Shown piece by piece: positions 25,809 through 33,903 of a DNA stretch of 36,152 nt (positions within the stretch are counted from its first letter, which is position 1; every line of letters starts with the position of its first letter). The notes below the pieces were generated by a model that saw only the letters and a program-made list of their open reading frames with translations, was not told where the DNA came from and did not search any database. The DNA comes from Nostoc sp. UCD121 (lineage in GTDB: Bacteria > Cyanobacteriota > Cyanobacteriia > Cyanobacteriales > Nostocaceae): positions 1-36,152 of the forward strand of contig NZ_JACKZS010000064.1 of NCBI RefSeq assembly GCF_014222285.1, in the 5' to 3' direction. A program made the position numbers and the translations under genes.

Positions 25809-26891
25809 CTAGACTGTCGGGGTCAGTGATTGTACCCTTGGTTCCGATTGCCAGTCTAATGGATTCCAAACTCGATCTTCCAGCGCCATCTGTTCAATCA
25901 AACTTGCCAGTCTCAGCGCTTTGAGAGCTTGTTCACCACCTACCGAGGGTTGATTGCCACCGTGTACACAGTTGACGAAATGTTCTAATTCCGCACTCAG
26001 AGGTTGAATATTGCTGGTGTAGACTTTTTCAATCACACCATCTTGCCTGTAAAGTACTTGTCGGTGGTCGGTGAGAGAATTGGCAGGCGTTTGTCGGTGA
26101 ATCAAAATTTCATTCTTGAGAAAATCTGCCTCAGTAAATGAATTTTTGCAATGAGCGACAATCCGGCGAATTTTTCGGTGAGTAACTTTACTGGCAGTCA
26201 GAGTAGCAACAATACCATTGGCAAACCCCAAGGTGGCAGTTACGTAATCTAAATAACCAGAGTCCAAGGAGCGAGTACCGCTAGCAGTCAATTTTGTGAC
26301 TGGGGAAGCAGCTAATTCTAAAAGTAGGTCGATGTCATGGATCATTAAATCCAGCACAACCGAAACATCGTTTGCCCGATCTGAGTAAGGACTCATTCTG
26401 TGGGCTTCTAACGCCAGCAATTCCTCGGTTTTCAGAACTTGGCTCAGTTCTTTAAAAGCTGGGTTGAAACGCTCAATATGACCTACTTGCAGGATACACT
26501 GAGACTCTGCCGCCGCATTTACTAAAGACTCTGCCTCAGAAATACTGGCTGCGATGGGTTTTTCAATCAAAACATGAATTCCCGCTAGCAGACAGCTAAT
26601 ACCCACGGCATAGTGCAGACGGGTGGGAACGGCTACACAAACTGCTTCCACAAGGGGTAGCAGGTCACAGTAATCTTCAAAAAAACGCACCTTGTAATTG
26701 CTGGCAGTTTCTAATCCCCGTTCGACGTTAATATCTGCCACTCCAACCAGTTCAACATCTTTCATTGAACTCAGCACGCGAGCGTGGTGTTGTCCCATGT
26801 TACCCACTCCAATCACGCCTATGCGGATCGGTCGTGGCTGGTTGCGCTGTGTATATAGATTCGGTTCTGCCACTGACATGCTATCTTGCAC
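25809..26891 (-). CDS. Gfo/Idh/MocA family NAD(P)-dependent oxidoreductase
   Basis: About 360-aa cytosolic dehydrogenase. The N-terminal Rossmann domain shows RIGVIGVGNMGQHHARVL with the GxGxxG pattern and continues through VGVADIN. The conserved EKPIA segment carries the lysine-proline pair used by the family. The C-terminal alpha/beta domain is complete (LDLMIHDIDLLLEL, a typical catalytic-histidine region). The substrate (a sugar, inositol or other polyol) cannot be told. Start choice: a GTG at 26891 has GAGGAG nine bases upstream; a TTG at 26915 adds eight residues and an ATG at 26879 removes four. All keep the same domain. Neighbours give no pathway clue. Confidence 0.88.
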   Translation of the reverse strand: MQDSMSVAEPNLYTQRNQPRPIRIGVIGVGNMGQHHARVLSSMKDVELVGVADINVERGLETASNYKVRFFEDYCDLLPLVEAVCVAVPTRLHYAVGISCLLAGIHVLIEKPIAASISEAESLVNAAAESQCILQVGHIERFNPAFKELSQVLKTEELLALEAHRMSPYSDRANDVSVVLDLMIHDIDLLLELAASPVTKLTASGTRSLDSGYLDYVTATLGFANGIVATLTASKVTHRKIRRIVAHCKNSFTEADFLKNEILIHRQTPANSLTDHRQVLYRQDGVIEKVYTSNIQPLSAELEHFVNCVHGGNQPSVGGEQALKALRLASLIEQMALEDRVWNPLDWQSEPRVQSLTPTV

Positions 26892-27539
26892 TATTATTCT
26901 CTCCTCAACCACCAAATTTAGAGACGCTACGGCCGTTGGCGTTTATACTCGAAAGCCAGTTACGATCCGTCTAAAACCATCCAGATGGTAACATAGAGCC
27001 TATGTTTATGAAGAATTTCAAAGTTTGCGATCGGTTCCCGTAATCCAAACATCTTTTGTATAGATAGTTCGGGTTTGTTTTTGATTTTGCACTTTCTACA
27101 AAAAATATATGTCTTTTTATTAACTTTAAAACATTCAGTAAGACTTAAGTGTAAATTCTCCAAAGTTTTCAGGGTCAGCTTCTTCGGTTCGGATTCCTCT
27201 CTGAGATACCGTTAGGTAATTAGTTACTGAGAGCAATATGCAATTGACAACACTAAAATTACAAAATAATCAAAAATAACACTTAAGCTTTTTTCCAAAA
27301 AATATTTTCAGAAATTATTGTCACTGATTTGCAGAAAGGGTTTTTGTATAATTATTTGCAGTACCTACCGTAGAAACATACTCCTGCAAAGAAACAAGCT
27401 ACTAGCAGCGTCACTTTTTGAGAGAAGCTAGTGTGGCTTGGCCATCAGCAAGAGACGTTTAGGAATCTTTTTGGCATTGCTTCCTGGCATCTTGTTAAGG
27501 TGTAATTTGGCGATTTAAAATTCAAAATTTGCAATCGAG
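26892..27539. other. Divergent intergenic region between the oxidoreductase and queC
   Basis: About 650 bp, AT-rich, holding the promoters of two divergent genes. A TATAAT at about 27347-27352 has no well-spaced -35. I looked for a preQ1-type riboswitch before queC and saw none that I can support. No small gene was recognised. Confidence 0.4.
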
Positions 27540-28214
27540 ATGAAAGCTGTAATTCTGTTATCTGGGGGATTGGACTCTTCCACAATTCTGTATCAAGCTA
27601 AGGCTGATGGCTGTGAATGTCATGCTATTTCCTTTGATTACCAGCAGCGACACCGACGAGAGTTACAGTCAGCCCTTACTGTTGCTAACAAGGCTGCGAT
27701 CGCAAAACATCAGGTAGTGAATTTTGATTTACGGCAGTGGGGCGGTTCCGCACTTACCGATGACGCGATTGATCTACCTCAAGAGCGATCGCTGCATGAA
27801 ATGTCTCAAAATATTCCTGTGACTTATGTTCCGGCTCGTAATACCATTTTTTTAAGCTTTGCTCTTGGCTACGCCGAAACGATCGCGGCTGAACGTGTCT
27901 ATATCGGTGTCAACGCTTTAGATTACTCAGGATATCCTGACTGTCGCCCCGACTATATCCAGGCAATGCAGGAAGTTTTTCGTCTGGGAACCAAACAAGG
28001 GCGTGAGGGACAACCAATTAATATTGTTGCACCCCTAATCAACTTGAAAAAAACCGAAATCATCCAACTAGGGAACCAATTGGGAGTTCCTTGGGAACTA
28101 ACTTGGTCTTGCTATGCCGGTGATGATGTCGCCTGCGGTGTATGTGATTCTTGTCGCTTGCGATTGGCAGCTTTTGCCGAATTGGGACTCGTAGATCCAC
28201 TGGTGTATGCTTAG
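27540..28214 (+). CDS. queC: 7-cyano-7-deazaguanine (preQ0) synthase
   Basis: Converts 7-carboxy-7-deazaguanine to preQ0 with ammonia and ATP in the queuosine pathway. The PP-loop is LLSGGLDSST (6-15). The zinc site is intact: Cys191, Cys199, Cys202 and Cys205 in CYAGDDVACGVCDSC. The sequence YVPARNTIFLSFALGYAE and VNALDYSGYPDCRPDY are family signatures. Length 224 aa is normal. It is a single gene here with no other queuosine or dpd gene nearby. The start ATG at 27540 has little upstream Shine-Dalgarno support. Confidence 0.96.
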   Translation: MKAVILLSGGLDSSTILYQAKADGCECHAISFDYQQRHRRELQSALTVANKAAIAKHQVVNFDLRQWGGSALTDDAIDLPQERSLHEMSQNIPVTYVPARNTIFLSFALGYAETIAAERVYIGVNALDYSGYPDCRPDYIQAMQEVFRLGTKQGREGQPINIVAPLINLKKTEIIQLGNQLGVPWELTWSCYAGDDVACGVCDSCRLRLAAFAELGLVDPLVYA

Positions 28215-28237
28215 TGGGCATTGGGCAAAACAGTTCC

Positions 28238-28311
28238 GTTAGCGATAGCGGGGCGTTTAGCCCGTGCTGAGTTCCGAGTGCTGTTAGCGGTAGCGGGGCG
28301 TTTAGCCCGTG
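28238..28311. repeat. Two direct 29-bp repeats
   Basis: Copies at 28238-28266 and 28283-28311 differ at one base and are 45 bp apart start to start. Each contains the core AGCGGGGCGTTTAGCCCGTG, with GGGC/GCCC able to form a small hairpin. They lie between convergent queC and the CNNM-like gene and do not code. Confidence 0.85.
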
Positions 28312-28334
28312 AAGAGTTAGGAGTTACGAATTCT

Positions 28335-28385
28335 CCCCCTGCCTCCCCTGCTCCCTGCCCTCTACTGCCCTGCTCCCCCCGCTTC
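28335..28385. repeat. C/T-rich repeat arm overlapping the 3' end of the CNNM-like gene
   Basis: CCCCCTGCCTCCCCTGCTCC-type sequence, the pyrimidine arm of the window's foldback family. On the minus strand it supplies the final seven or so codons and the stop of the neighbouring gene. Confidence 0.6.
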
Positions 28386-29759
28386 CTCCAAGCGTCGCAG
28401 TTGAATTTGATGCAGGCGTGGGCCAACAATTGATACCACAGTGAATTCGAGATTTTCATAACAGAAGGTTTCGCCTTTGGCCGGAATTTTCTGTAACTGA
28501 TACAACAAAAAGCCTCCTAGTGTTTGATATTCTCTTGTCAGGGGCAAATTGAGATGCAAAACCTCGTTGAGGTCTTCGAGGTTGATTTGTGCCTGCACCA
28601 AAAATTTCTGCTCATCTAACATCTGAATCAGTAAGTCGTCACTGCTTTCAGGTTCGCTTGCATCGCCGATGATTTCGGCAATGACATCTTTGATTGTCAC
28701 GAGTCCCACAGTAGAGCCAAATTCATTTACTACCATGACCATAGCGGGTTTCTCTTGCTGCATCATGGGCAAAAGTTCACTCAAGGGCGTGTGTTCGGGA
28801 ACAAACCGAGCGGGGCGCATCCAAGGTTGGATCTGTGTCTCTAAACTGAGCTTTCCCACAGCTAAAGGTTGTGCCAAATCTTTAAAATAAACAATGCCGC
28901 GAACATCGTCTAAAGATTCACCAATCACGGGGTAGCGTGAGTAACCAGTAGTAGCCATTTCTCTAAGTAATATCTGGAAGGTAGCATCTTTTGGTAGCGT
29001 GATAATACTGGTGCGCGGGATCATCACATCTTGGGCCATGACATCCCCAAACTCAAAGACATTATTGAGCAGTTCTCGTTCTGCACGCTGTAAACCAGTA
29101 GATCCCCATTCTGTAGAGATAATCAGTTGCAATTCTTCAGGAGTTACAGGCGGTCTCCAGCCTTGACCTGTGTATTGGATACCAAAAATCCGCAATAAAA
29201 AACGAGTTGATTGGTTGAGAATCCAGATGAAGGGGCCAAAAAAACGCACGATCGCTTTTACCGAAGGCCCCAAAAACCTCGCTAGCTGTTCTGAGTACAG
29301 CATAGCCAAGGATTTGGGACATAGTTCTCCGACTACAATTTGCAAATAAGCAATTAAGAAAAAAGCGATGGGAATTGATAAGGAATGGGCGAGGAAGTTA
29401 GTCATCCCACTAGGTAAAGGCCAGGATCTTAACCAGGTATTTACCAGCACGACAATTGTGCTTTCGCCAATCCATCCCAGCGCCAAACTAGAAAGGGTAA
29501 TGCCTAACTGAGTGGTAGATAGTAGTCGATCTATACTACGTTGTAGCATTTCCACAGCGATCGCTGGAATATCCCCTGCCTTAACTAGCTGGTGGATACG
29601 CGATCGCCGCACGCTCACCATCGAAAATTCCGCCGTCACAAAAAAGGCATTTATGGCAATCAGTAGTAGCACTGACAACAACCGCAGCGCCACATCCGTC
29701 CAAATCAAATTAGGAAAACCACTCACTGCCAAAGCTCGTGTAAAACTCACGCCCTCCAT
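28362..29759 (-). CDS. CNNM/CorC-type (hemolysin-family) membrane protein
   Basis: 465-aa protein with the DUF21-CBS-CBS-CorC_HlyC order. An N-terminal DUF21 domain with about four membrane segments spans about 20-200. A pair of CBS domains lies at about 225-350 (MIPRTSIITL, TTGYSRYPVIGES, DVRGIVYFKDL). The C-terminal CorC/HlyC domain (about 370-460) contains QTLGGFLLYQLQKIP and the FTVVSI strand. Such proteins are linked to Mg2+/Co2+ homeostasis; the old hemolysin name is probably misleading. The last residues, about EEAGGAGQ, come from a repeat arm rather than family sequence. Start at 29759. Confidence 0.9.
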   Translation of the reverse strand: MEGVSFTRALAVSGFPNLIWTDVALRLLSVLLLIAINAFFVTAEFSMVSVRRSRIHQLVKAGDIPAIAVEMLQRSIDRLLSTTQLGITLSSLALGWIGESTIVVLVNTWLRSWPLPSGMTNFLAHSLSIPIAFFLIAYLQIVVGELCPKSLAMLYSEQLARFLGPSVKAIVRFFGPFIWILNQSTRFLLRIFGIQYTGQGWRPPVTPEELQLIISTEWGSTGLQRAERELLNNVFEFGDVMAQDVMIPRTSIITLPKDATFQILLREMATTGYSRYPVIGESLDDVRGIVYFKDLAQPLAVGKLSLETQIQPWMRPARFVPEHTPLSELLPMMQQEKPAMVMVVNEFGSTVGLVTIKDVIAEIIGDASEPESSDDLLIQMLDEQKFLVQAQINLEDLNEVLHLNLPLTREYQTLGGFLLYQLQKIPAKGETFCYENLEFTVVSIVGPRLHQIQLRRLEEAGGAGQ

Positions 29760-29764
29760 TTAGG

Positions 29765-29925
29765 GGGATTGGGGAATTGGAAGAAGCAAGAGAGCAGGGG
29801 GACAAGGGGGAATTATTGAACAAGTCTCCCTCCTGTTCCTTGTCTCCTTTGTCTCTTCTTCATGCCCAATTCCCCATTCCCAATTCCCCATTCCCCATTT
29901 CCCATTCCCCATTCCTTTTCTACCT
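29765..29925. repeat. Foldback repeat, G/A-rich then C/T-rich
   Basis: Starts with GGGGATTGGGGAATTGG and G-rich units and ends in repeated CCCAATTCCCCATTCCC units. The arms GGGGAATTGG and CCAATTCCCC are exact complements. It lies between the CNNM-like gene and the 3' end of the next minus-strand gene. Confidence 0.75.
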
Positions 29926-30621
29926 TCCCACAGGAATATTCGATGCCTCTAGCTTCAATTGTTGAGCAGGATAATCAGTAAGAGCAAGTGATATTTTCTT
30001 GACATCATCAAGTAAAGCTGTGGGAATGCTCACTGTACCTGAAAATGCTGGGCCATTGACAGGCAATTCTGTTGGCAAACCCTCTGTACTAGCACTTAGG
30101 GTTCGTCCTTTATCATCGGTAACATCTAAAAAACTATACAGAAAGCGCACAGAATCCTTACCTTTGTTCTGCATTTTCACTTTCAGTAGCAAGTCACCAC
30201 CAGAGTAGCGAGCAGATTGCACAGTCATAGTTACACCCTGACTTTGGGCAGTAACTGGAAAGCCTGGTAAGGGTTTTTCTTCAACCACTTCTGGGGGTTT
30301 TTCCTCTGGCTTCTGCTTGCTGCTATTGGTTTCTTCGTCATCTTCCTCTAGCTTTTCCGATTTAGCAGCCTTGGTCTTACCATCAATTCGCGCCTTGACA
30401 ACTTTCAGAATCTCTTCCTCTTTTAATAGCACTAGCCCTCCCTGTTGAGAGGCATTTGCCTTATTGCTGGCAAATTTGGTTGTGGGACGACCATCGGGTG
30501 CGGTAACGCCTTTAAGTGCTGAACTCCCCAGTTCAAACCCCAAAAACGCGCTCACAGAACCTGCTCCCATCATCAGGATTAACAAAATCAAAGTAAGAAG
30601 TACAGTAGAATTTATTTTCAT
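29920..30621 (-). CDS. Hypothetical exported or membrane-anchored protein
   Basis: 233-aa protein of unknown function. The ATG at 30621 starts a hydrophobic N-terminus (STVLLTLILLILMMGAGSVS, about 5-24) that serves as signal or anchor; an upstream in-frame start at 30684 would add 21 residues before it. A charged linker with Lys/Glu clusters spans about 85-120 (SEKLEEDDEETNSSKQ). The C-terminal domain (about 125-230) is rich in beta strands (VTMTVQSARYSGGDLLLKVK, SFLDVTDDKGRTLS) and resembles immunoglobulin-like DUF4352-type modules; this is only a resemblance. Probably periplasmic. No operon partner. Confidence 0.7.
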   Translation of the reverse strand: MKINSTVLLTLILLILMMGAGSVSAFLGFELGSSALKGVTAPDGRPTTKFASNKANASQQGGLVLLKEEEILKVVKARIDGKTKAAKSEKLEEDDEETNSSKQKPEEKPPEVVEEKPLPGFPVTAQSQGVTMTVQSARYSGGDLLLKVKMQNKGKDSVRFLYSFLDVTDDKGRTLSASTEGLPTELPVNGPAFSGTVSIPTALLDDVKKISLALTDYPAQQLKLEASNIPVGR

Positions 30622-30771
30622 TGCTGATAAGCTATCACATAAAAATGCTGGGCTATTTAAGAATATTGAAGCTTTTGACCTCAATCCTTAAAGGAACTTA
30701 ATCAATATTAGTCTGTACTATTTCATGATTAAATTATGTAGTATAAAAATTTGGTAAACTAGTGTCCAGTA

Positions 30772-30799
30772 TTCACACGTGGTAAATTTATGCTATAAT
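30772..30799 (+). promoter_or_regulatory. Strong sigma-70-type promoter before a tRNA
   Basis: TTCACA (30772-30777), a 16-bp spacer and TATAAT (30794-30799), preceded by TG one base upstream (extended -10). Predicted transcription start is near 30806, about 105 nt before the tRNA at 30912. This is the best plain promoter in the window. Confidence 0.75.
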
Positions 30800-30911
30800 G
30801 ACGGAATTGGCTAAAGTCAGTGAACGAAGTATTTTCCTCACTCTAAAATTAGCAAATAAAATTGACTTAAAGAGTCAAAATAATTGGCTTGGAGAAATCC
30901 GAACAAAACAA

Positions 30912-30984
30912 GCGCCTTTGGCCGATTGGGGAGGCAACGAACTCATAATTCGTCTTCAGGCTGGTTCGATTCCAGCAGGGCGCA
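30912..30984 (+). tRNA. tRNA with CAT anticodon (Met or Ile2)
   Basis: 73 nt fold as a complete cloverleaf. The acceptor is GCGCCTT with AGGGCGC (one G-T pair); the anticodon stem is ACGAA/TTCGT with loop CTCATAA, and the T-arm is GCTGG-TTCGATT-CCAGC. The discriminator base is A and no CCA is encoded. The first pair is G-C, which argues against initiator tRNA. It could be elongator tRNA-Met or tRNA-Ile with a lysidine-modified CAT anticodon. The D-arm is short (3 bp) and the variable loop is six bases (CTTCAG), so it is a divergent member. A 64-codon open frame across it is fortuitous. Confidence 0.85.
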
Positions 30985-31111
30985 CTGAATGATCAAAAAG
31001 CAGTAATAGAGGGTATGGGGCATTGGGTACGAGCAGTTGTACTGAGTATTGCTGAAGTGTTGGTGAGTAATTATTGTCCTTTGCTCCCCACTCCCCACCC
31101 ACTCGCTAATC

Positions 31112-31546
31112 TTACCGAGGTGGTAAAGTTTCGAACCTGAATTCAGTTCCCACTTTGAGTTTGTCGCTATTCAAACGAGGGGACATGATCAGCGATGTGT
31201 CATAAGGATTTGGTAAATCAGGGGTGCGAAGATAAGGATCGTTACCAACTTGCTGAGTTAAGACATCATGATATAAAGTGTTAACCAACTCAGCATCACG
31301 GGCAATTTCATTTTCTGGGAAGGAACCACCGAAACTAGAACCAGATCCTAGAAGTGAGTCTACCTGACGCTTGAGGCTGCCATTTTCGTAGAAATTGCGA
31401 TCGTGACTAAAAAAAGCTCGTTCAAATACATCACTCGTAGTTTCAGTTCTGGGGGTTGCGGTTTGGGCAAATGCAACTGAGGGAAAAGCAATACCAGCAG
31501 CAAGCAGCACCAATAAACCACCAAAGGTTTTAAATTTTATACGCAC
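31112..31546 (-). CDS. Hypothetical small secreted protein
   Basis: 144-aa protein with a clean Sec signal peptide: basic start MRIKFK, hydrophobic GGLLVLLAAGIAFPSVAFA and a cleavage site before QTATP at about residue 28. The mature part is about 116 residues, acidic to neutral, with no Cys and no recognised domain; it contains RNFYENGSLKRQ and a Pro-rich C-terminus (RTPDLPNPYDTS). It ends near a short C-rich stretch (31084-31100). Likely periplasmic and cyanobacteria-specific, but I cannot name it. Confidence 0.75.
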   Translation of the reverse strand: MRIKFKTFGGLLVLLAAGIAFPSVAFAQTATPRTETTSDVFERAFFSHDRNFYENGSLKRQVDSLLGSGSSFGGSFPENEIARDAELVNTLYHDVLTQQVGNDPYLRTPDLPNPYDTSLIMSPRLNSDKLKVGTEFRFETLPPR

Positions 31547-31652
31547 GTTTCTGACTCCTCAATTTTCGTTTTGGGCGAATCTTAATTTATGCTTAAGTTC
31601 AGAACTCTGATGAGTTCAACCTTTGGTGTAGCACAACTTTTAATGTTTTGTA

Positions 31653-32276
31653 ATGACGTATCCTACTGAAACTCTTACCCACTCAGATATTTGGGCAACC
31701 ACTCCTGATTTGACAACCTTGCGCCACAAGCTACTAGATTTATTTTCTCAACGGGCTTATCAAGAGGGTGATTTTGTTCTCGCTTCTGGGCTACGTAGTT
31801 CTTATTATGTCAATAAGATGCAGGTAACACTCCACCCCCAAGGAGCTTTAGCTGTTGGACGATTGTTGTTTCCTTTACTACCTGTAGATACTCAGGCTGT
31901 AGCAGGTTTAACGATGGGGGCTGATCCAATGGTGACAGCAGTGAGTATAGTTTCTGTTTATGAAAACCGACCCATACCAGCGCTGATTATTCGCAAGGAA
32001 GCCAAGGGTTATGGGACGAAAGCTTATATAGAAGGCCCCACTTTACCAGAGGGTGCAAAAGTAGTAGTTTTGGAAGATGTGGTGACAACTGGGAAATCTG
32101 CTCTGAAAGCGGTTGAGCGTCTTAAAGATGCAGGTTATACCGTTAATCAAATAATTTCCCTGGTAGACCGACAACAAGGTGGAGGTGAGTTGTATCAGTC
32201 ATCTGGGTTAAAGTTTGAAACTTTGTTTTCGATTCAGGAAGTTCAGGAACGCTATCGACAACTGGCGAAATCATGA
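31653..32276 (+). CDS. pyrE: Orotate phosphoribosyltransferase
   Basis: Forms orotidine 5'-phosphate from orotate and PRPP in pyrimidine synthesis (cytosol). The PRPP-binding motif is VVVLEDVVTTGKSALKAV (137-154). The flexible catalytic loop IIRKEAKGYGTK is at 112-123 and LASGLRSSYYVNKM at 43-56. Length 207 aa is normal. Start ATG at 31653. A hairpin at 32337-32361 lies 60 bp after the stop. Confidence 0.95.
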   Translation: MTYPTETLTHSDIWATTPDLTTLRHKLLDLFSQRAYQEGDFVLASGLRSSYYVNKMQVTLHPQGALAVGRLLFPLLPVDTQAVAGLTMGADPMVTAVSIVSVYENRPIPALIIRKEAKGYGTKAYIEGPTLPEGAKVVVLEDVVTTGKSALKAVERLKDAGYTVNQIISLVDRQQGGGELYQSSGLKFETLFSIQEVQERYRQLAKS

Positions 32277-32336
32277 ACATCTCAATATATACGATTTAGT
32301 TAGAGACTAAAACATATATTCATTTAGTCTAAAGCC

Positions 32337-32361
32337 AAAACCCCCGCATCTGGGGGATTTT
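32337..32361. terminator. Bidirectional terminator between pyrE and tRNA-Thr
   Basis: AAAA-CCCCC (32337-32345), loop GCATCT, GGGGG-ATTTT (32352-32361). On the plus strand it follows pyrE; on the minus strand it follows the tRNA as a GC stem with TTTT. Confidence 0.75.
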
Positions 32362-32368
32362 GCGTTAA

Positions 32369-32440
32369 AGCCAGCAGCGGGATTTGAACTCGCGACCTTC
32401 CGATTACAAGTCGGATGCACTACCACTGTGCTATGCTGGC
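32369..32440 (-). tRNA. trnT: tRNA-Thr (TGT anticodon)
   Basis: 72 nt on the minus strand fold as a full cloverleaf: acceptor GCCAGCA/TGCTGGC, D-arm GCAC-AGTGGTA-GTGC, anticodon stem TCCGA with loop CTTGTAA, variable AGGTC and T-arm GCGAG-TTCAAAT-CCCGC. The anticodon is TGT. No CCA is encoded. Confidence 0.95.
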
Positions 32441-32784
32441 AATTTTTTTGATTACTTTAAGTAGCAACCACAATTTCTTATTGTACCATAATCAATTTAT
32501 TTGTCTAGCTGTAATTGCTAAAAAATATCTCCCTCTTCAGAAATAAGCCTAGAAGACTAGAGATTTACGCTTGGAAAGTCTAGTTGGCGTTGCAATTGTG
32601 ATGAAACAGAAACGAATCTGCGATCGCAATCACGGATAAAGTTGATAAATTAATATCCATACCAAAAGCTAACTCAAATCCTGGGCTGAACGCAAAAATA
32701 TCTCGTCAATTCCAAAACTGTATTTTCTTAGCACAGCTGAATAAAGGGACAGAAATATATAATTATTTTTTACAGATTATAAGC
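32441..32784. other. Divergent intergenic region between tRNA-Thr and argF
   Basis: 344 bp with the tRNA-Thr promoter on the left and an AT-rich argF leader on the right. No gene or riboswitch was recognised, and I could not place a firm argF promoter. Confidence 0.45.
32480..32507 (-). promoter_or_regulatory. Promoter of tRNA-Thr
   Basis: Read on the minus strand: TAGACA (32507-32502), a 16-bp spacer and TACAAT (32485-32480), with TGG before the -10 (extended -10). The predicted start is about 30 nt before the tRNA 5' end. Confidence 0.6.
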
Positions 32785-33705
32785 ATGGCAGCATTGCTCG
32801 GACGAGATTTATTAAGTCTAGCGGACATCAGTCCGACGGAACTTCAAGAACTTCTGCAATTGGCTACTCAACTTAAATCACAACAACTGAAGTTGCAGTG
32901 TAATAAAGTTTTGGGGTTGTTGTTCTCCAAAGCTTCAACTCGCACACGGGTAAGTTTTACTGTGGCGATGTACCAATTGGGTGGACAGGTAATCGATCTC
33001 AACCCTAATGTCACTCAAGTTAGTCGAGGGGAACCTTTACAGGATACGGCGCGGGTGTTAGACCGATATCTGGATATTTTGGCAATTCGTACTTTTGCCC
33101 AGCAAGATTTAGAAACTTTTGCTCACTATGCCAAGATTCCGGTGATTAATGCGCTTACTGATGCAGAACATCCTTGTCAGGTATTAGCGGATTTATTGAC
33201 GATTCAGGAAACCTTTAGCACCCTTGGTGGGTTAACTTTAACCTACGTGGGTGATGGGAATAATATGGCTAATTCTTTGATGTTGGGCTGTGCTTTGGTA
33301 GGGATGAATGTCAGAATTGCTACCCCTAGCGGATATGAGCCAGATTCTAAAATTGTAGAACAAGCAAGAGCGATCGCTAATAACAAAACTGAAGTCCTTG
33401 TCACTCACGATCCAGAATTAGCAGCTAAGGGTTCTACTGTACTTTATACTGATGTTTGGGCAAGTATGGGGCAAGAATCTGAAGCCAATAATCGGATGCC
33501 AATTTTCCAGCCTTACCAAATTTCGGAACAGCTATTGAGTCTTGCTGATCCAGAGGCAATTGTTTTACACTGCTTACCAGCTCATCGTGGTGAAGAAATT
33601 ACTGAGGCAGTTATTGAAGGTTCTCAATCAAAAGTTTGGGAACAGGCAGAAAATCGCTTACACGCTCAAAAAGCTTTGCTTGCGAGTATCTTAGGGGCAG
33701 AGTAA
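32785..33705 (+). CDS. argF: Ornithine carbamoyltransferase
   Basis: Makes citrulline from ornithine and carbamoyl phosphate in arginine synthesis (cytosol, trimer). The carbamoyl-phosphate loop is SKASTRTRVSF with STRTR at 51-55. HPCQ is at 129-132. The ornithine-side HCLPAHRGEEI motif is at 262-272, with HCLP diagnostic for OTC over aspartate transcarbamylase. Length 306 aa is normal and complete. A hairpin follows at 33779-33817. Confidence 0.97.
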   Translation: MAALLGRDLLSLADISPTELQELLQLATQLKSQQLKLQCNKVLGLLFSKASTRTRVSFTVAMYQLGGQVIDLNPNVTQVSRGEPLQDTARVLDRYLDILAIRTFAQQDLETFAHYAKIPVINALTDAEHPCQVLADLLTIQETFSTLGGLTLTYVGDGNNMANSLMLGCALVGMNVRIATPSGYEPDSKIVEQARAIANNKTEVLVTHDPELAAKGSTVLYTDVWASMGQESEANNRMPIFQPYQISEQLLSLADPEAIVLHCLPAHRGEEITEAVIEGSQSKVWEQAENRLHAQKALLASILGAE

Positions 33706-33778
33706 GGGAATAGGGTATAGTTTTCTTCCTTGTAACCTCTAACTTGTAACCTGTACCCTGTTATATTCTTATTCGTCA

Positions 33779-33827
33779 AAAGGCAAAAGAGAAGAAAATA
33801 ATTTTACTTTTGCCTTTCATAATTTTT
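33779..33827 (+). terminator. Rho-independent-type terminator after argF
   Basis: AAAGGCAAAAG (33779-33789) and CTTTTGCCTTT (33807-33817) are perfect 11-bp complements around a 17-nt loop, followed by an AT stretch with five T's at about 33823-33827. Confidence 0.65.
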
Positions 33828-33858
33828 ACTTTTCTCTTGCTTATGGGGAGTTTTTTGT

Positions 33859-33872
33859 AGTACTAATGTTCT
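33859..33872 (+). promoter_or_regulatory. SOS box (LexA operator) upstream of lexA
   Basis: AGTACTAATGTTCT matches at every position the cyanobacterial consensus RGTACNNNDGTWCB that I recall for Anabaena LexA. It ends 31 bp before the lexA ATG, a position suited to repress its own promoter. Confidence 0.8.
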
Positions 33873-33903
33873 AGAGACATTAATAATTACTTCCCGCAAA
33901 TTT

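Noticed and set aside
26892..27539. preQ1-type riboswitch before queC
   Set aside because: I found no aptamer-like pseudoknot sequence that I could support by reading.
28221..28459. Open frames over the 29-bp repeats on both strands
   Set aside because: Repetitive peptides generated by repeats; no ribosome-binding site, between convergent genes.
30798..30992. 64-codon open frame
   Set aside because: It starts inside a TATAAT promoter and runs through a complete tRNA.
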